Below, in pieces: positions 36,817 through 48,135 of a stretch of DNA of 64,000 nucleotides. The stretch spans positions 13,063,652 through 13,127,651 of the forward strand of contig CM064655.1 in the NCBI GenBank assembly GCA_032717465.1, given 5' to 3'. Position 1 is the first letter of the stretch, and the number at the start of each line of letters is the position of its first letter. The translations under genes were made by a program, and so were the position numbers. The DNA is from Coenobita brevimanus (taxonomy: Eukaryota; Arthropoda; Malacostraca; Decapoda; Coenobitidae). The notes under the pieces were generated by a model. It worked only from the letters and a program-made list of their open reading frames with translations, had not been told where the DNA came from and made no database searches.

Positions 36817-37460
36817 CTAGGAAGAAGGAACCAAAGGCCTCGAGCCTGCAAACTGTTCCTTCCAAGAGATAAACAAAATACTGTACAAGAGAGAGCCAAA
36901 TTCAAGATCCGATTATTTCAAGATGATACAGTAACCTTTGAAATTCTAAAGATGTACAGTAAATCACTTTCTACCATACTTTTGTTTATTTGTTTATGTT
37001 TGATACAGTACAGTATTGTGCAGTAAAGACCAGAAAAATAGTAAAATAGTGTAGTATACATTTTCACGTTATACCCCTCTTACCTTGGACCAAGGTTTCC
37101 CTAACCCAGTTTCCCCATATAAATTATCTTCACTAACCATGGTTTTCCCAACCACAATGGTCTTCAGGGACCTACTCCACATTGGCAGGGGATTATTGTA
37201 TAATGTTTCCCTTATTGTAGGGCCTGCAGGGGCTAGGATTGCAATTGAAGAGTTGATAGGAAAGATGGGACTTGAATGTACTGGTGATGGGATAAGGAAG
37301 GTAGACTGAGATGGTTTGGCCATGTAAAAAGGATGGAGGATGACAACTGGGTGTGGAGGCGAGGGGTGTGAACGTCAAGGGTAGGGTTATGAGATGCAGA
37401 CCAAAATCGACCTGGGGCAGGGTCATAGAGTGACCCCTAGGAAAAGGAACTGAAAAGGGA

Positions 37461-38540
37461 GGCTTCCAGAGATTGATCAGCAGGGAGAGCAGCCATTAGG
37501 TGACCAAGGCTGACACATGGAGACATGTTGGAGACTTAATAAAGAAAACAAAATGAAACAGTATTGTTGATAACTGTAGTTGTTATTTGTTTTTATGATG
37601 GGAAGAGAGACCACTGAGCATATCACAATGTTCCTGTCATAAACCTCAACAATGGTCAATTTGTTGCCTTGGAAAACCATAGATTTTAAAAATGACAAGT
37701 AGACCTTTTTTATAATGAACATTGATATAAAGGATTTAGGATTTAATGAATGCCACAGAACCCACCGAACTTTCATCAACTACACTCAACAATGGTTGTT
37801 AAAAGAGGTGCAATATGCATCCCTTCTGAATGTCTTTGAGCCCACTGAACTGTTTTTCAGCAACACCAAACAGTGGTCATTAAGTGGGACACATTACGTG
37901 ACCCTTCTGAACTGCTCCCACGTGTGGGGTGACTTAGAATGGTTGCCAAAGTGTAAAGTACGTCTCCTAACCTTATTACTGCAACCTGGCCTGAAATTGC
38001 CCTCTCCCAGTCATGATTGCTGAGTTGTAATAATAGATTACAGTAGTTATACTGTACTGTTGTAGTCATGAAAAAGTGGTATGACAAGGATGTGAAGTAA
38101 AATGCAAAAGGGCAAAATTATGGGCCAGGTTAGTGTAAAATGGGCATAGTTTTCATTTTTAGTACTAGAATATGATATTGTTCTCATTTATTTTCAAACA
38201 TGTGCTTTAATATCCACCAGAGGCAGGAGGGGACTCTCAGATTTATTGAACTTTTGGGGTTATCAAAGTTGGTGTTCCGCCAGTTAGTTCGGTATAGATT
38301 TTTTTTTTTTTAACCGATTTTGACTTTCATGTCTGTTGTAAATTAACCATTTCTGAGTTATGACCCCTTCCTTCCTGGCAAGAATAAGGAGCAGGTGGAG
38401 AATCAGGGGTTGTGGGTTGAGGAGCATGGCTGAAACATTTGTCAAGACAACAAGCAACAATCATGTCACAAAAATGGCCACAAAAAAGTGCTCAAATGAA
38501 GAATCCTTATTTAGCGACTTGCACACTCATGCTCACAAAA
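37461..38540. other. Unassigned non-coding stretch
   Basis: No gene, LINE border or TIR is recognised. Exon 1 of the TMA16-like gene could lie here or further upstream, but I see no convincing start-plus-donor. Confidence 0.4.
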
Positions 38541-39107
38541 CTATCTATCTGTCTATCTATCTATTGCCAGACGCCTCAATCCCGTTTGGGGTGGCCACAA
38601 ACAAATCGCCTCCAAGTCGCCCTGTCCCCCGCCATTTCACTGCCCTGCTCCCAACTCACACCCCCCTCTCTCATATACCTCTCCACCCCATCCCTCCATC
38701 TCATCCTCGGCCTCCCCCTCCCTCTTCCCCCCTCCACCTCACTCACATACACTCTCTTCGTCAGTCTTTCACCCTCCATCCTCTCCACATGGCCAAACCA
38801 CCTCAGTGTGTTCCTCATAACGCTTCCTATCACATCCACATCACAACGCTCCTTTATATCCTCATTCGTCAGCCTGTCTCTCCACGTGACTCCACAGGCT
38901 CCTCTTAAATAACTCATTTCCACTGCTCTCACTCTTGACTTGTGTCCTTCCAACAATGTCCAAGCTTCACTTCCGTACGTTAGAGTTGGTATCACAATAC
39001 TGTCATGTAGTAACTTTTTCACTTCCATGCTCACTTCCCTGCTTCTTATCACTGCTTTCAAGGAACCAGCAACCTTTCTTCCCTGCTGTACCCTTTCAAG
39101 CACTTCA
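38541..39107 (-). mobile_element. RTE LINE 3' end, coding part intact
   Basis: A (TCTA)n tail is followed by an uninterrupted 175-codon minus frame (38576-39103) from ERVQQGRKVAGSLKAV to GHPKRD. It is 5'-truncated at 39107. The absence of stops suggests a recent insertion, about 200 bases upstream of the TMA16-like exon and antisense to it. Confidence 0.9.
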
Positions 39108-39317
39108 CAAAACTATGCTTTTAGTAAAATTGACAAACTTAGCACATTTAGGGGTCATTACCAAACAGGCGAATTTCAAAAAGTGTAAAATATAAACTTA
39201 AAAAACTTGAGACTCCACTTTATATATAGCATATGTTGATACAATATTCAGAACTAACATACTGTGATATAAAGTGCATTGGCGTATTATTTACTTATTT
39301 CTGTATATTATTTTCAG

Positions 39318-39409
39318 GGAAAGCCAAAGCTGAATGTCCTGAAGGAAAATCAAAAAGCAATACACCCTAAAAGCAGAAAGGCGAAGCAGCTCTCAAGGAA
39401 AATAAGTAG
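39318..39409 (+). CDS. TMA16: TMA16-like protein, N-terminal exon
   Basis: A 92-bp exon lies between an acceptor (TATTATTTTCAG, AG at 39316-39317) and a strong donor (AG|GTAAGT from 39410). It encodes 30 residues plus two bases. KAIHPKSRKAKQLSRKIS matches the N-terminal signature of TMA16 (IHP-SRKA-Q in yeast-to-human proteins), a nucleolar/60S-associated ribosome biogenesis factor. The entry phase is 0, so an upstream exon with the start codon is required; it was not found. The two leftover bases AG pair with the first base of the exon at 58849 to give an Arg codon. Function comes from the family; expression cannot be judged here. Confidence 0.75.
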
Positions 39410-39509
39410 GTAAGTAGAGAATTCCATACTATCTATCTGTTGCATCTGTCTGCTATCTGCTGTCAAGTCCCTTCTCCCTTTTCTTTTTTTTTTTTCTTTT
39501 TTTTTAAAG

Positions 39510-39715
39510 AATAGAGGTCTGGGACTAGACTACTTAGTTCTGACATTTAAGGTAAGGGTGACCAGGTGAGTGATGTTGTGTGAGCAACAAACTCCAAGTG
39601 TCCCTTGGATGTTAACAATAATAGGTTACATCCAGTTGAAATGCTGAATCCAATAGACCACATGAGTCCATGTGGTTATAAGGTCACAGGAACCATTGGG
39701 CTTGCCACTCCCTTT
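39510..39715 (-). mobile_element. tRNA-SINE copy, diverged
   Basis: GGACTAGACTACTTAGTTC, TTTAAGGTAAGGGTGACCAG and ACCATTGGGCTTGCC follow, in order, the complement of the SINE at 61247-61445 (body then tRNA-like head). Confidence 0.5.
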
Positions 39716-40252
39716 TGTCACCTGAAGGTAGCACTACATCTGTTGAGTAGATGATGGGCTTCTCCACATTACTAGTATTCATTTAATGAATTATTTTATG
39801 GGTACCGTAGCTTCTGCATTTCTCACCAATGCTTCATCAGTGAATCAGCATCATCCTGTCTCCTTTTCCCACTCAGGGGTGGGATGAGGGTCAGTAAATC
39901 ATGCCGTTGTTAAATACAGTCAAATATTGGGATGAAATAAAGACTTGGGCATTTTAGCAGACTGTTGTATGAATATATATTCTCTAGTTAGTGACTGAGA
40001 CAACCCCTACGTGGCCGACCACATGGAATTTGTCGGGCCCCACAGGCCAACCTCTCAACCATTTTTTTAAGTTTCGAAAACCAATTTTTTTTTTTTTTTC
40101 TTGCCATATTGAAGAGGAAGTTTCAATGCACCTGGTAGTGCAAATTTCAGCTTCCTAGACCCATCCTGTGGTGTGCAATCAAACGTGGAAGTTGCATAAA
40201 TTTAGGCAGGTGATGCTAGTCACACGTAGGTATTGCAGTGATGCAACATTGC

Positions 40253-40256
<4 letters not shown>
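39716..40256. other. Intronic non-coding stretch
   Basis: It lies within the inferred TMA16-like intron. No element border is recognised apart from short poly-T runs near 40086. Confidence 0.45.

Positions 40257-40291
<35 letters not shown>
40257..40291. repeat. Poly-T tract
   Basis: About 34 T residues inside the inferred intron. Confidence 0.85.
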
Positions 40292-40294
<3 letters not shown>

Positions 40295-40480
40295 AAAAAG
40301 TCAGTGGTGCTGAAAAGCTGTGAAATAACTAGATATGCATTTTGAAGTTTTACAGTACGTAATATGCGAGGTTCGAATTTAAAAAATTATATTATAGATG
40401 GCGGAGGGTTAGTGCCCCTCCCCGGAAAACAACTCACTAAAAAGACAAACAAGAAGCCTCGGACCAGGACTGATCAAACG

Positions 40481-41305
40481 ATGACGACCCAGGACAGGAC
40501 AAAGGACTTGGTAATGGCAACATGGAATGTAAGAGGAGCAAATGATGAGGTGAAAGAGAGAGAGATTGTCCAGGTGCTTGAGGGTGTGAAAGTGGATGTA
40601 TGTGGAATAACTGAAACAAAATGGAGAGGAGAAAGTGTGAGAAAATGGGAGTATGGATGGGGTATATGTGCAGGAGTAGGTGAGAATGAGAGGGCAAAGG
40701 AAGGAGTATGTATAGTTGTGAGTAAAATTTGGAAGAAGAGCATAAGACAGTATGGATCACTTGGGTCAAGGATTGTGTGGGTAAGGTTGAAAGTTGGAAT
40801 AAAAATGTGGGCGATTGTGTGTGTGTATGCGCCAACGCAAGATCGTGCTAGCAGAGTGAGAGAAGAGTTCTGGACAAATGTGGAAGTGTGCATGGAAAAG
40901 TTTGGAAGGAGTGAGAGAGTGTTTTTGATCGGTGATATGAATGGTAAAGTAGGGAATGTGAAGGTGGATGGAATAGTTGGTGAGTGGGGTGTGCCTGCTG
41001 AGATAGATGAGAATGGCAGTGCATTAGTGGACATTTGTGCTGGGAGTGGGTTGGTGATAGCCAATACCCTCTTCAGGCATAAAATGATCCACAGGTATAC
41101 ATGGCGAGTAATGAGAAGGGTGGGTGGTGAACTGAATGAAAGGAAGGCAATGATTGATTATGTATGTGTGGATGATAGGATGCGAAGATGTGTAATGGAT
41201 GCAAGAGCTTATAGAGGTTGGGGGAGTGGACTTTCTGACCACTACTTGGTGGTGGCCAAAATTAGGATCCAAGTAAGTTGGAGAAACAGAAGAAGGGAAA
41301 GATGA
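40481..41305 (+). pseudogene. RTE APE-type endonuclease domain
   Basis: About 270 codons contain the APE/exonuclease III motif set: WNVRG, E in ITETKW, Y-P in VCVYAPT, GDMNGKVG and SDHYLV near the C-terminal end. Such domains are often labelled craniofacial development protein 2-like in automated animal annotation; that label would be wrong here. The frame ends at a TGA that replaces an Arg codon conserved in the other copies. Confidence 0.88.
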
Positions 41306-41389
41306 GAGGAAGGAGTAGTTGTAAGGAGAGTGGAAAGGTTACAAGAGGATGAGAAAAAGGCAGAGTGTAAGAGAGAAGTGGAGGAATGA

Positions 41390-42472
41390 TTGGGCAAATA
41401 TGAATTGGAGCAGATGGGGGACGTGGAAGGTGTGCGCAGGATATTTACAGAAGAAATATGTGCATCATGTGATGTGGTGTGTGGGAGAAAGAGAAGACGG
41501 AGGTGGGTGCAAGGAACAGTGTGGTGGACTGAAGAGGTGAGACAGGCTGTGGCACAAAAGAAGAAAGCATACAATGAATGGATGAGAACTAGGGGCGTGG
41601 AAGAAGTTGAGAGGCGGAAGAGAGAGTTATATGTACAAAGAAAGAGAGAGGTGAAAAGATTAGTAAGAGAGAGTAAGAAGAGAGTGGATGAGGAATTTGG
41701 AAGGAATTTGAGTGTAAAGTGGAGGGACTGTAAGAAAATGTTCTGGAAAGAGATGAAGAGAGTAAGACAGGGTGGAAGTGAGGTTAGCAGGGGAGTGAAA
41801 GATAAAAATGGTAGATTACTAGTGGAGAAGGGAGAAAAAGTGAGCAGATGGAGAGAACACTTTAAGGAATTGCTGAATGTAGAGGATGGAAGTAATGCGA
41901 GTATAAGTGGCTGGGGAATGGCTGGGAGAAGGAGGGAGTTGAGACGACAAGAAGAAATCAGTAGAATAGAAGTTGTGGAAGCAATGAAGAAAGTTAAATT
42001 GGGGAAAGCCCCAGGAATTGATGGAGTGTGTGGTGAAATGCTGAAGCATGGGGGAGAGATAGTAGTAGAATGGATGTGGAAGATGTGTAGATTGGCCTGG
42101 GAGGAAGGTAGAGTCCCGGAGAATTGGAAGTCAGGTATAATAATTCCCTTGTACAAAGGAAAAGAGGAAATGTGTGGTAATCATAGGGGCATTTGTCTTC
42201 TTAGCATAATAGGAAAAGTGTATGGTAGGATACTTATTGACAGAGTTAGAGAAAGAACAGAGGAATTAGTTGGAGAAGAACAGGGAGGCTTTAGGAAGGG
42301 AAGAGGTTGTGTAGATCAGATATTCATTCTTAGATCTTTAGTGGAAAAGTTTCTAGAGAAGAGAAAGAAGTCGTATGCGGCTTTCATGGATTTGGAGAAA
42401 GCATATGACAGGGTGGATAGACAAGGATTGTGGAAAGTATTAAGAATATATGGAGTAGATGGAAGTTGTTGA
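41390..42472 (+). pseudogene. RTE linker and reverse transcriptase N-terminal part
   Basis: A 360-residue open stretch. It opens after a TGA at 41387-41389 and holds a charged linker (VWWTEEVRQAVAQKKKAYNE), RT fingers and the first palm Asp in AFMDLEKAYDRV. It closes out of frame at IYGVDGS because one G is missing near 42463. Confidence 0.85.
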
Positions 42473-42662
42473 ATGCTGTGAAGAGTATATATGGTGGTGC
42501 TAAGGCTGCAGTGCGTGTGGATGGTGAACTAAATGAATTTTTCTCTTTGAAGGTTGGGTTGAAACAGGGGTGTGTCATGTCTCCATGGTTGTTCAATCTG
42601 TACATGGATGAGGTAATAAAAGAGGTACAAGGTAAGGTAGTGGATGTTGGAGTGGCCCTGGT

Positions 42663-43637
42663 AGTAGTAGTAGCTGTTCCCTAGGCAGTCTGGCCGAACA
42701 GCCCCGAGTCCCTTACGAAGGCCATGGCTGAGACCGGGCTTTCCCACAGTGCTCTCAAAGAGTGTATGCTGTGTTGTTGGCGTAGGTGATTGTGTGCAAT
42801 GCAGTGTTCCATAATGTGCTTAATAGTATGGGGTGCTGTGTTGCATCCTGGACAGGCATCAGCTACGGAGTCATCCAGCCTTTTCTGGTAGCTTAAGAGG
42901 GCTGGATGGTCCCCACATCTCAGCCTGGCCAGGTGGACCCTGTCCTCACGAGGAAGATAGAATTCAGAAGGGTGGATATCAGAAGGCCATGCATGCAGCT
43001 CTGTGTTGTCTTTAAGTGACTGAATGGAGCGGCGAGTAATCTGAATGTGGATATGCTTCTGGAAGCTGGTCTGAGGTGGGCGAGGGGGGAGAGATGACAG
43101 TATTTGTGTATGGTATCGTGTGCTGGGTGTTGTTTTGATGTTCCTTGGTGTGGGTGGATGTGCTGCCATGTACTGTAGTGGATGTTGTGGGTTTGTGGAG
43201 GCTACAGCAAGAAACTGGGTGCCTCTCATGTCTAGGTGATCCTTGACTTTGAGGACTTTGGTTTCTTGATGTAGGTGATCTGTGGGTGTAGTAGCTGTGC
43301 AGCCTGTGATTATTTTTAGGGCCTTGTTCTGTATGGTCTGTAGAGTGTTGTAGTGTGTTTTGGTGAGGTTAGAAGCCCAGGCAGGGCTTGCATAATTCAT
43401 TACTGAACGTATGTATTGTTTGTACTGTATACTGTGGTGGTGGTTTCTTTGTTGTGTCTGAATGTTGTATGGGCAAGTGACCTCAAAGCATTGAGTCTTG
43501 GTGTTATTTTATTTTTAATGTTTGTGATGTGTTGTTTAAATGACATTGATGTATTGTATGTTACACCAAGGATTTTGGGTGTGTGTGTGTGTGTGTGGTA
43601 GGGGAGTGTTGTTTATGGTGAGGTGTGGGATGTGACT
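42663..43637 (-). mobile_element. Nested Jockey-like LINE with 11-bp target duplication
   Basis: The complement matches the 3' third of the Jockey-like LINE at 21643-24775 (MNYASPAWASNLTKTHYNT, RLRCGDHPALLS, CPGCNTAPHTIKHIMEHC), ending in a (TAC)n tail seen as AGTAGTAGTAG on the + strand. GTGGCCCTGGT flanks it at 42652-42662 and again at 43638-43648. It is 975 bp and 5'-truncated. Its main frame (42681-43400) is open, so it is young relative to the copy at 21.6 kb. Confidence 0.93.
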
Positions 43638-44494
43638 GTGGCCCTGGTGAGAGAGGATAGTATTTGGAAACTCCCAGTACTGTTGTTTGTTGTTTGCAGA
43701 TGATACTGTGTTGTTGAGTGAAGACGAAGGGGAGCTGCAAGACTTGGTGGATGAGTTTGGGAGAGTGTGTAAGAAACGGAATCTAAAGGTGAATGTAGGG
43801 AAGAGTAAAGTGATGGTCTTTGAGAGAGGTGAAGTCAGTGAATGTACAGCAAGGTTGGATGGTGAGGAATTGGAAAATGTGAGTACGTTTAACTTCTTGG
43901 GTAGTGTGATGAGTAAGGATGGAAGTTTGGAGGGTGAAGTGCTTGAAAGGGTACAGCAGGGAAGAAAGGTTGCTGGTTCTTTGAAAGCAGTGATAAGAAA
44001 CAGGGAAGTGAGCATGGAAGTGAAAAAGTTACTATATGACAGTGTTGTGATACCAACTCTAACATATGGAAGTGAAGCTTGGACGTTGTTGGAAGGACAC
44101 AAGTCAAGAGTGAGAGCAGTGGAAATGAGTTATTTAAGAGGAGCCTGTGGAGTCACATGGACTGACGAATGAGGGTATAAAGGAGCGTTGTGGTGTGGAT
44201 GTGGATGTGATAGGAAGCGTTATGAGGAACACACTGAGGTGGTTTGGCCATGTGGAGAGGATGGAGGGTGAAAGACTGATGAAGAGAGTGTATGTGAGTG
44301 AGGTGGAGGGGGGAAGAGGGAGGGGGAGGCCGAGGATGAGATGGAAGGATGGGGTGGAGAGGTATATGAGAGAGGGGGGTGTGAGTTGGGAGCAGGACAG
44401 TGAAATGGCTGGGGACAGGGCAACGTGGAGGCGATTTGTTTGTGGCCACCCCAAACGGGATTGAGGCGTCTGGCAATAGATAGATAGATAGATA

Positions 44495-45240
44495 TTATGA
44501 ATTTATTTTGCATTTTTCAGTGTTCATTGTGTTTATGATAGTATCGACTTATTTTTGTAGTCAGGGTGGTGGAGTTTCTTGGAGAAGGGAGGCGAGAGTT
44601 TCTGTTTTCAGACCTAAATGAGATAATCGTCATCCCTTGCATGTACAGGCTGGACAGTGTGGGTTAAAATACTGTACAAGACGACCTGCTATTTGCACCT
44701 TGCACTCGCTGATTAGCAGGAAGGGAAGGGAGGCCTTTCCACCCATGAAAGCATCTTGTGAAGATGGGAAAACTTTCCTGTTATGCATGTAAAAGGCAAA
44801 GAATATGTAAAATGATTAAAAACAGTAAACAAATGTGAATAAAGAAGTAAAAAACAAAAATTAATTTTTCTTTTATTTTCATGTCTTTTTGTTTATGCCC
44901 CTCCTGTGTTTATTTATAATCGTAAACAGGGTGGTTGTGCGTGTTTCGCAAGGGAGAAGAAAGATGACATTGTCTGTCTGGGTCAAGATAATGGGTGTAG
45001 TTTTGCATTTTTAGGTATAGCCACAAGAGAAAAAATCGAAACTCCACTCATCACAGCAGCAGGCTCTGAACTGCTTGATAGGGTGTATGGGAATGTAGTG
45101 TAGGTCAGTCTCAAGTCATTCAAAACGTTCATTCACTTCCCAAAAATTTTCATCCTTTTTTATAATCTGCTCTCAAATGATTCCGGCAGCGACGCTTCGC
45201 TAAAATGCCATTTGACACCGGCAGCCATGGAGGGGTTAAT
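44495..45240. other. Intronic non-coding stretch
   Basis: No gene is recognised. GCAGCCATGGAGGGGTTAA near 45221-45239 resembles a TTAA-type terminus, but no partner was found. Confidence 0.4.
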
Positions 45241-45244
45241 AAAA

Positions 45245-45959
45245 AGTAATTGGATAAACAGTTGTCAGACACGTATGAGGTGAATTGGTGAGGGAGTTTA
45301 AGTACCTTAGTTTAGTAACAGAAGACTGGAAAATGTGTATATGAAGTTGAAAGTAGAGATGCATAGGGAAGGAAGGTGGCTGGTGCTATGGATACCTTGA
45401 TATTACAAGCATGAGTGTGAAAGCTGGAAGAGAATTACATGAAAGTTTGTTAGTATGGTACAGTACCTACATTAACATATTGGTGTGAGGCTGACAGCAT
45501 GAGAATGAAAAGCTAGGAGAAAGAACAGTGGAAAAGGGATGGTTGAGGAATGTGCATGGAGTGCATAGGTAAGAGGTGCTGAAAAGTGATTCATGACAGA
45601 CTTGGAGTAAGGAAGTGTGTTGCCAAGGGATCTAGAGGGAGTGCTAAGAGGGGATGATCATTTGGAGAAAATTCTTGTAACGAGGATGGTGGAAAGGGTA
45701 TACACTATGTTAGGGAGTTTGAAGTTGGGCGATTTGGTAGGCCATGAAGACAGTGGATGATTATATTGAATGTGTATGTAAAAAAGCAAGGTGTGATGTG
45801 GATGAGAATAAGAAATTCATGGAATTGTTTGGATGGATGAATTATGTACCATATGGAGGGGCACATGATAAGGGATTGACACCCCTTTCTTAACTTGATA
45901 GGTGATGGATTGATTCTGTCAGGAATGTCAGACTGTCTGTAAAAAAAAAAAAAAAAAAA
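45245..45959 (+). mobile_element. Old RTE-like LINE 3' remnant
   Basis: The + strand reads, across many stops, EFKYLSLVTED, VPTLTYWCEAD and DRLGVRKCV-like codons, the order of the C-terminal region of RTE-type ORFs, followed by a poly-A run at 45942-45959. Too decayed for a subfamily call. Confidence 0.6.
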
Positions 45960-46802
45960 CGTGCTGTTTGACATGTAAGGTAGAGCCAAAATTCCGAGGG
46001 TTTGAATGGTGAGTGAATGATTGTCTTGTCCTTTTCACTAGGCATGCTGTTGATAGCTCTGCCTCTGTTGTGCTTCCTAGACCCTATCTCACCCCATCCT
46101 CAGATGTGAAGGAGAGGTCAAGATGCAGCGGCTGCTGCTCCTGATGATGAAATGGACCCATATATCAGGCAAAAATGAGAGGGAATTGGAAATTCGCATT
46201 CTGGTTGTAGTGCCATAATTTTAAGTATTAAAGTTAGTATAAGCTAGTACAGTATTGTAAGTGTAATCTTAAGCTTAGGTAATATTATAAATATAGTCTG
46301 TACTGTTAATGATTTAACCGTTAAGTTCTGTATTTTAGTCTTAGATGATATTCATAATGTGAACATGATTCTGTTATTGATAGTACTAAGTTGAGTATCG
46401 GTGTGAATATGATTAATGTTTATACATAGTGAACCAGGCATTATTAACAAAGAAGTATAACCACGGAAGTTTAATAGAGATAAAAAATTGCGAATGTCAA
46501 CCTTCGTATTCTGATCTTGAAATTATATGTCAGTGTTAATAGTGTTCCCCCTTTTGAACTATGCAGTGGTGAATTGAGAATGTCTGAAGTAAGGTTGTTG
46601 AAGGTAATCATTTGTGAAGCACGAAATTCATGTTATTGGAGTCGCGTTTACAGTCACGTAGGCATATAACCAACACGGGTAATAAAACTGTTTGAATTCC
46701 TAATTAATTTGGCTTCGTTATGATTAAGGTTCCTGTACGCTTATTACAAAAATTTTTAAACATCATAAGTCATTTATCTGTGCATGTTACATGCAAACAT
46801 AT

Positions 46803-47624
46803 GAGGCTATTAGAGGGAAAACCAGTTAAGCGCCAAAAAAAGAAAACAGAAAAAAACGCTGTTAAAGTTTGTGTACTTTAAATATGACATAACTTTTAAC
46901 CAGTGAAGATATTCTGCTCTTGTTTTTTTTTTCCATGTAGCCTAATTCATCTACTTTTCCGTAATGATACTCAGACGCTGATAATTAGTGGTATTTTAAA
47001 TGAAAAAATTCAATAACATCTTCTTTCTCCTCTTGTTAGACAACAATCGACGACAAAGTAGCAGTATTTTTACCCATAATATGTGTTATTGTAGGTCAGC
47101 TACAAGATATTGAGACTGAAAATATGTCAGTAGGTAATTCAGGACGTGTGCCTTTATGGTGGTGTCATAAAAAAAAGCTTGGTGGTATGCGTCGAGCCAC
47201 GCGATTGGCGCGTCTTGCAGCCACCTCCTGCTGTGTGGCGCTCGCCTGGTTTTCCCTCTCACTCAGCCTCACATATATGCGGCTTACAATGAGTGTGTGT
47301 TTTTTTCATGAATACTATGGTAAAATCGCCTCAACTCAAGTAGGATAACCGGACATGATGTTGGTTTCCAAGGATGCAGTACTTGGAAGAAGAAAATACT
47401 AAGCCAAAATGGACCTAATGGTAATGTCATGGAGTGGTTGGCTGTCAATAGCAGTACGGTCGTTCACAGCCCTTTAAAAATCGTAATTTTCAACCATCTT
47501 AGGGACATCTTTTTCACTTAAACCCTTGTTGTAGTGGTAGAAGAGGATTTGGGGAATAAAGTGGTATATGTAACTCCATTTCTGGCCAGGGTTGCGCTTA
47601 CCTGGTTTTCCCTCCAAGTGCCTC
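46803..47624. mobile_element. Unclassified MITE in the 5' LTR
   Basis: Termini GAGGC...GAGGGAAAACCAG..AAGCGC are inverted at the two ends. The 3' LTR reads straight through (CAAACATATATCTCG) where this copy is interrupted, leaving flanks ATAT (46799-46802) and ATGT (47625-47628), a likely 4-bp duplication with one change. A third, internal copy of the terminus lies at about 47236-47274. The superfamily is unknown. Confidence 0.75.
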
Positions 47625-48135
47625 ATGTATCTCATATTCTTTGGAGATCTAGTAGAAACAAAATATTACAAAGTAATCAGTTAAAGTTTTAGCCGATTCC
47701 CGAACACTGTCTTGATGCTCATAAAAGGCAAGGAGATGCGTCAGATATTTTAGATCGTCACCCATCTTCATCGTTTCAGGTTAGTGCACGAACTCTCACC
47801 CCCCCACCCCACCCTCTCCCTCGTGTGAGAAGTCCACCTATACGTAGTTAAATTTGTGATATTTCCATTGATTCCTCTTGTACTGAATAATGAGATCGTC
47901 GCTCCTCTTTATCGTTACAGATCGTCCGTTCAAGCCACTGCCAAACGCATCATACTAAATTATACCTACCCCCCCCCCCTTTTCCCTAGTTCATGTAGTC
48001 TAAGTAACGAATATATTGGCTGGTCCATTTTGATTACAGTCCATTTGATCACTGTTCATATAATTACTTTAACTTTACTGCATGTGATTCTTGAGTTGTA
48101 CGAGTTTAATCTTAAGAGAATATCTTGGTGGTAAT

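Larger units (their letters stand above)
35700..37198. mobile_element. Tigger-like non-autonomous element in a LINE
   Basis: Imperfect inverted termini CAGTAATCTCCTGCCAACC (35700) and complement of CATTGGCAGGGGATTATTG (ending 37198) are flanked by TA at 35698-35699 and 37199-37200. Length is 1499 bp with no transposase. The interior has (CCTAA)n tracts at 36228-36284 and a poly-T at 36781-36813 followed by GAAGAAGGAACCAAAGGCC, shared with the 3.2-kb repeat. Confidence 0.78.
34560..37460 (+). mobile_element. LINE with PHD-like zinc-finger motif, decayed and interrupted
   Basis: The + strand carries RT codons (NYRGIKLLDQIIRVMERVLE near 34622-34680, YADDVMLIAENEREVE near 35065-35110), then a Cys-rich segment (35223-35372: CAVCHEVVGSNSILCSVC...RKRCSG...FMCVLC) and a C-terminal domain. 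After the Tigger-like insertion at 35700-37198 the coding sense resumes at 37205 (IEELIGKMGLECTGDG). Multiple stops are present. The same family occurs at 61690-64000. The zinc-finger motif between RT and C-terminus separates it from the main RTE family here. Confidence 0.8.
40400..44494 (+). mobile_element. RTE LINE, nearly full length, carrying a nested Jockey
   Basis: From GGCGGAGGGTTAGTGCCCCT to a TAGA tail, interrupted by a nested LINE at 42663-43637. The endonuclease frame (40364-41305) shows TWNVRG, ITETKW, CVYAPT, LIGDMNGKVG and GLSDHYLVV. The linker and RT follow (41390-42472: GKAPGIDGVCGE, GGFRKGRGC, AFMDLEKAYDRV), then FADDTVLL and the thumb (43687-44172), then RWFGHVERM and GRPRMRW (44147-44464). 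Lesions are CGA-to-TGA at 41303-41305 and 41387-41389, a one-base deletion near 42463, the nested LINE, an extra short repeat near 43685, and an eight-base deletion near 44160. Confidence 0.93.

Noticed and set aside
40481..41305. A host craniofacial development protein 2-like gene
   Set aside because: The APE endonuclease is continuous with RTE linker and reverse transcriptase and is repeated at several places, so it is a LINE domain.
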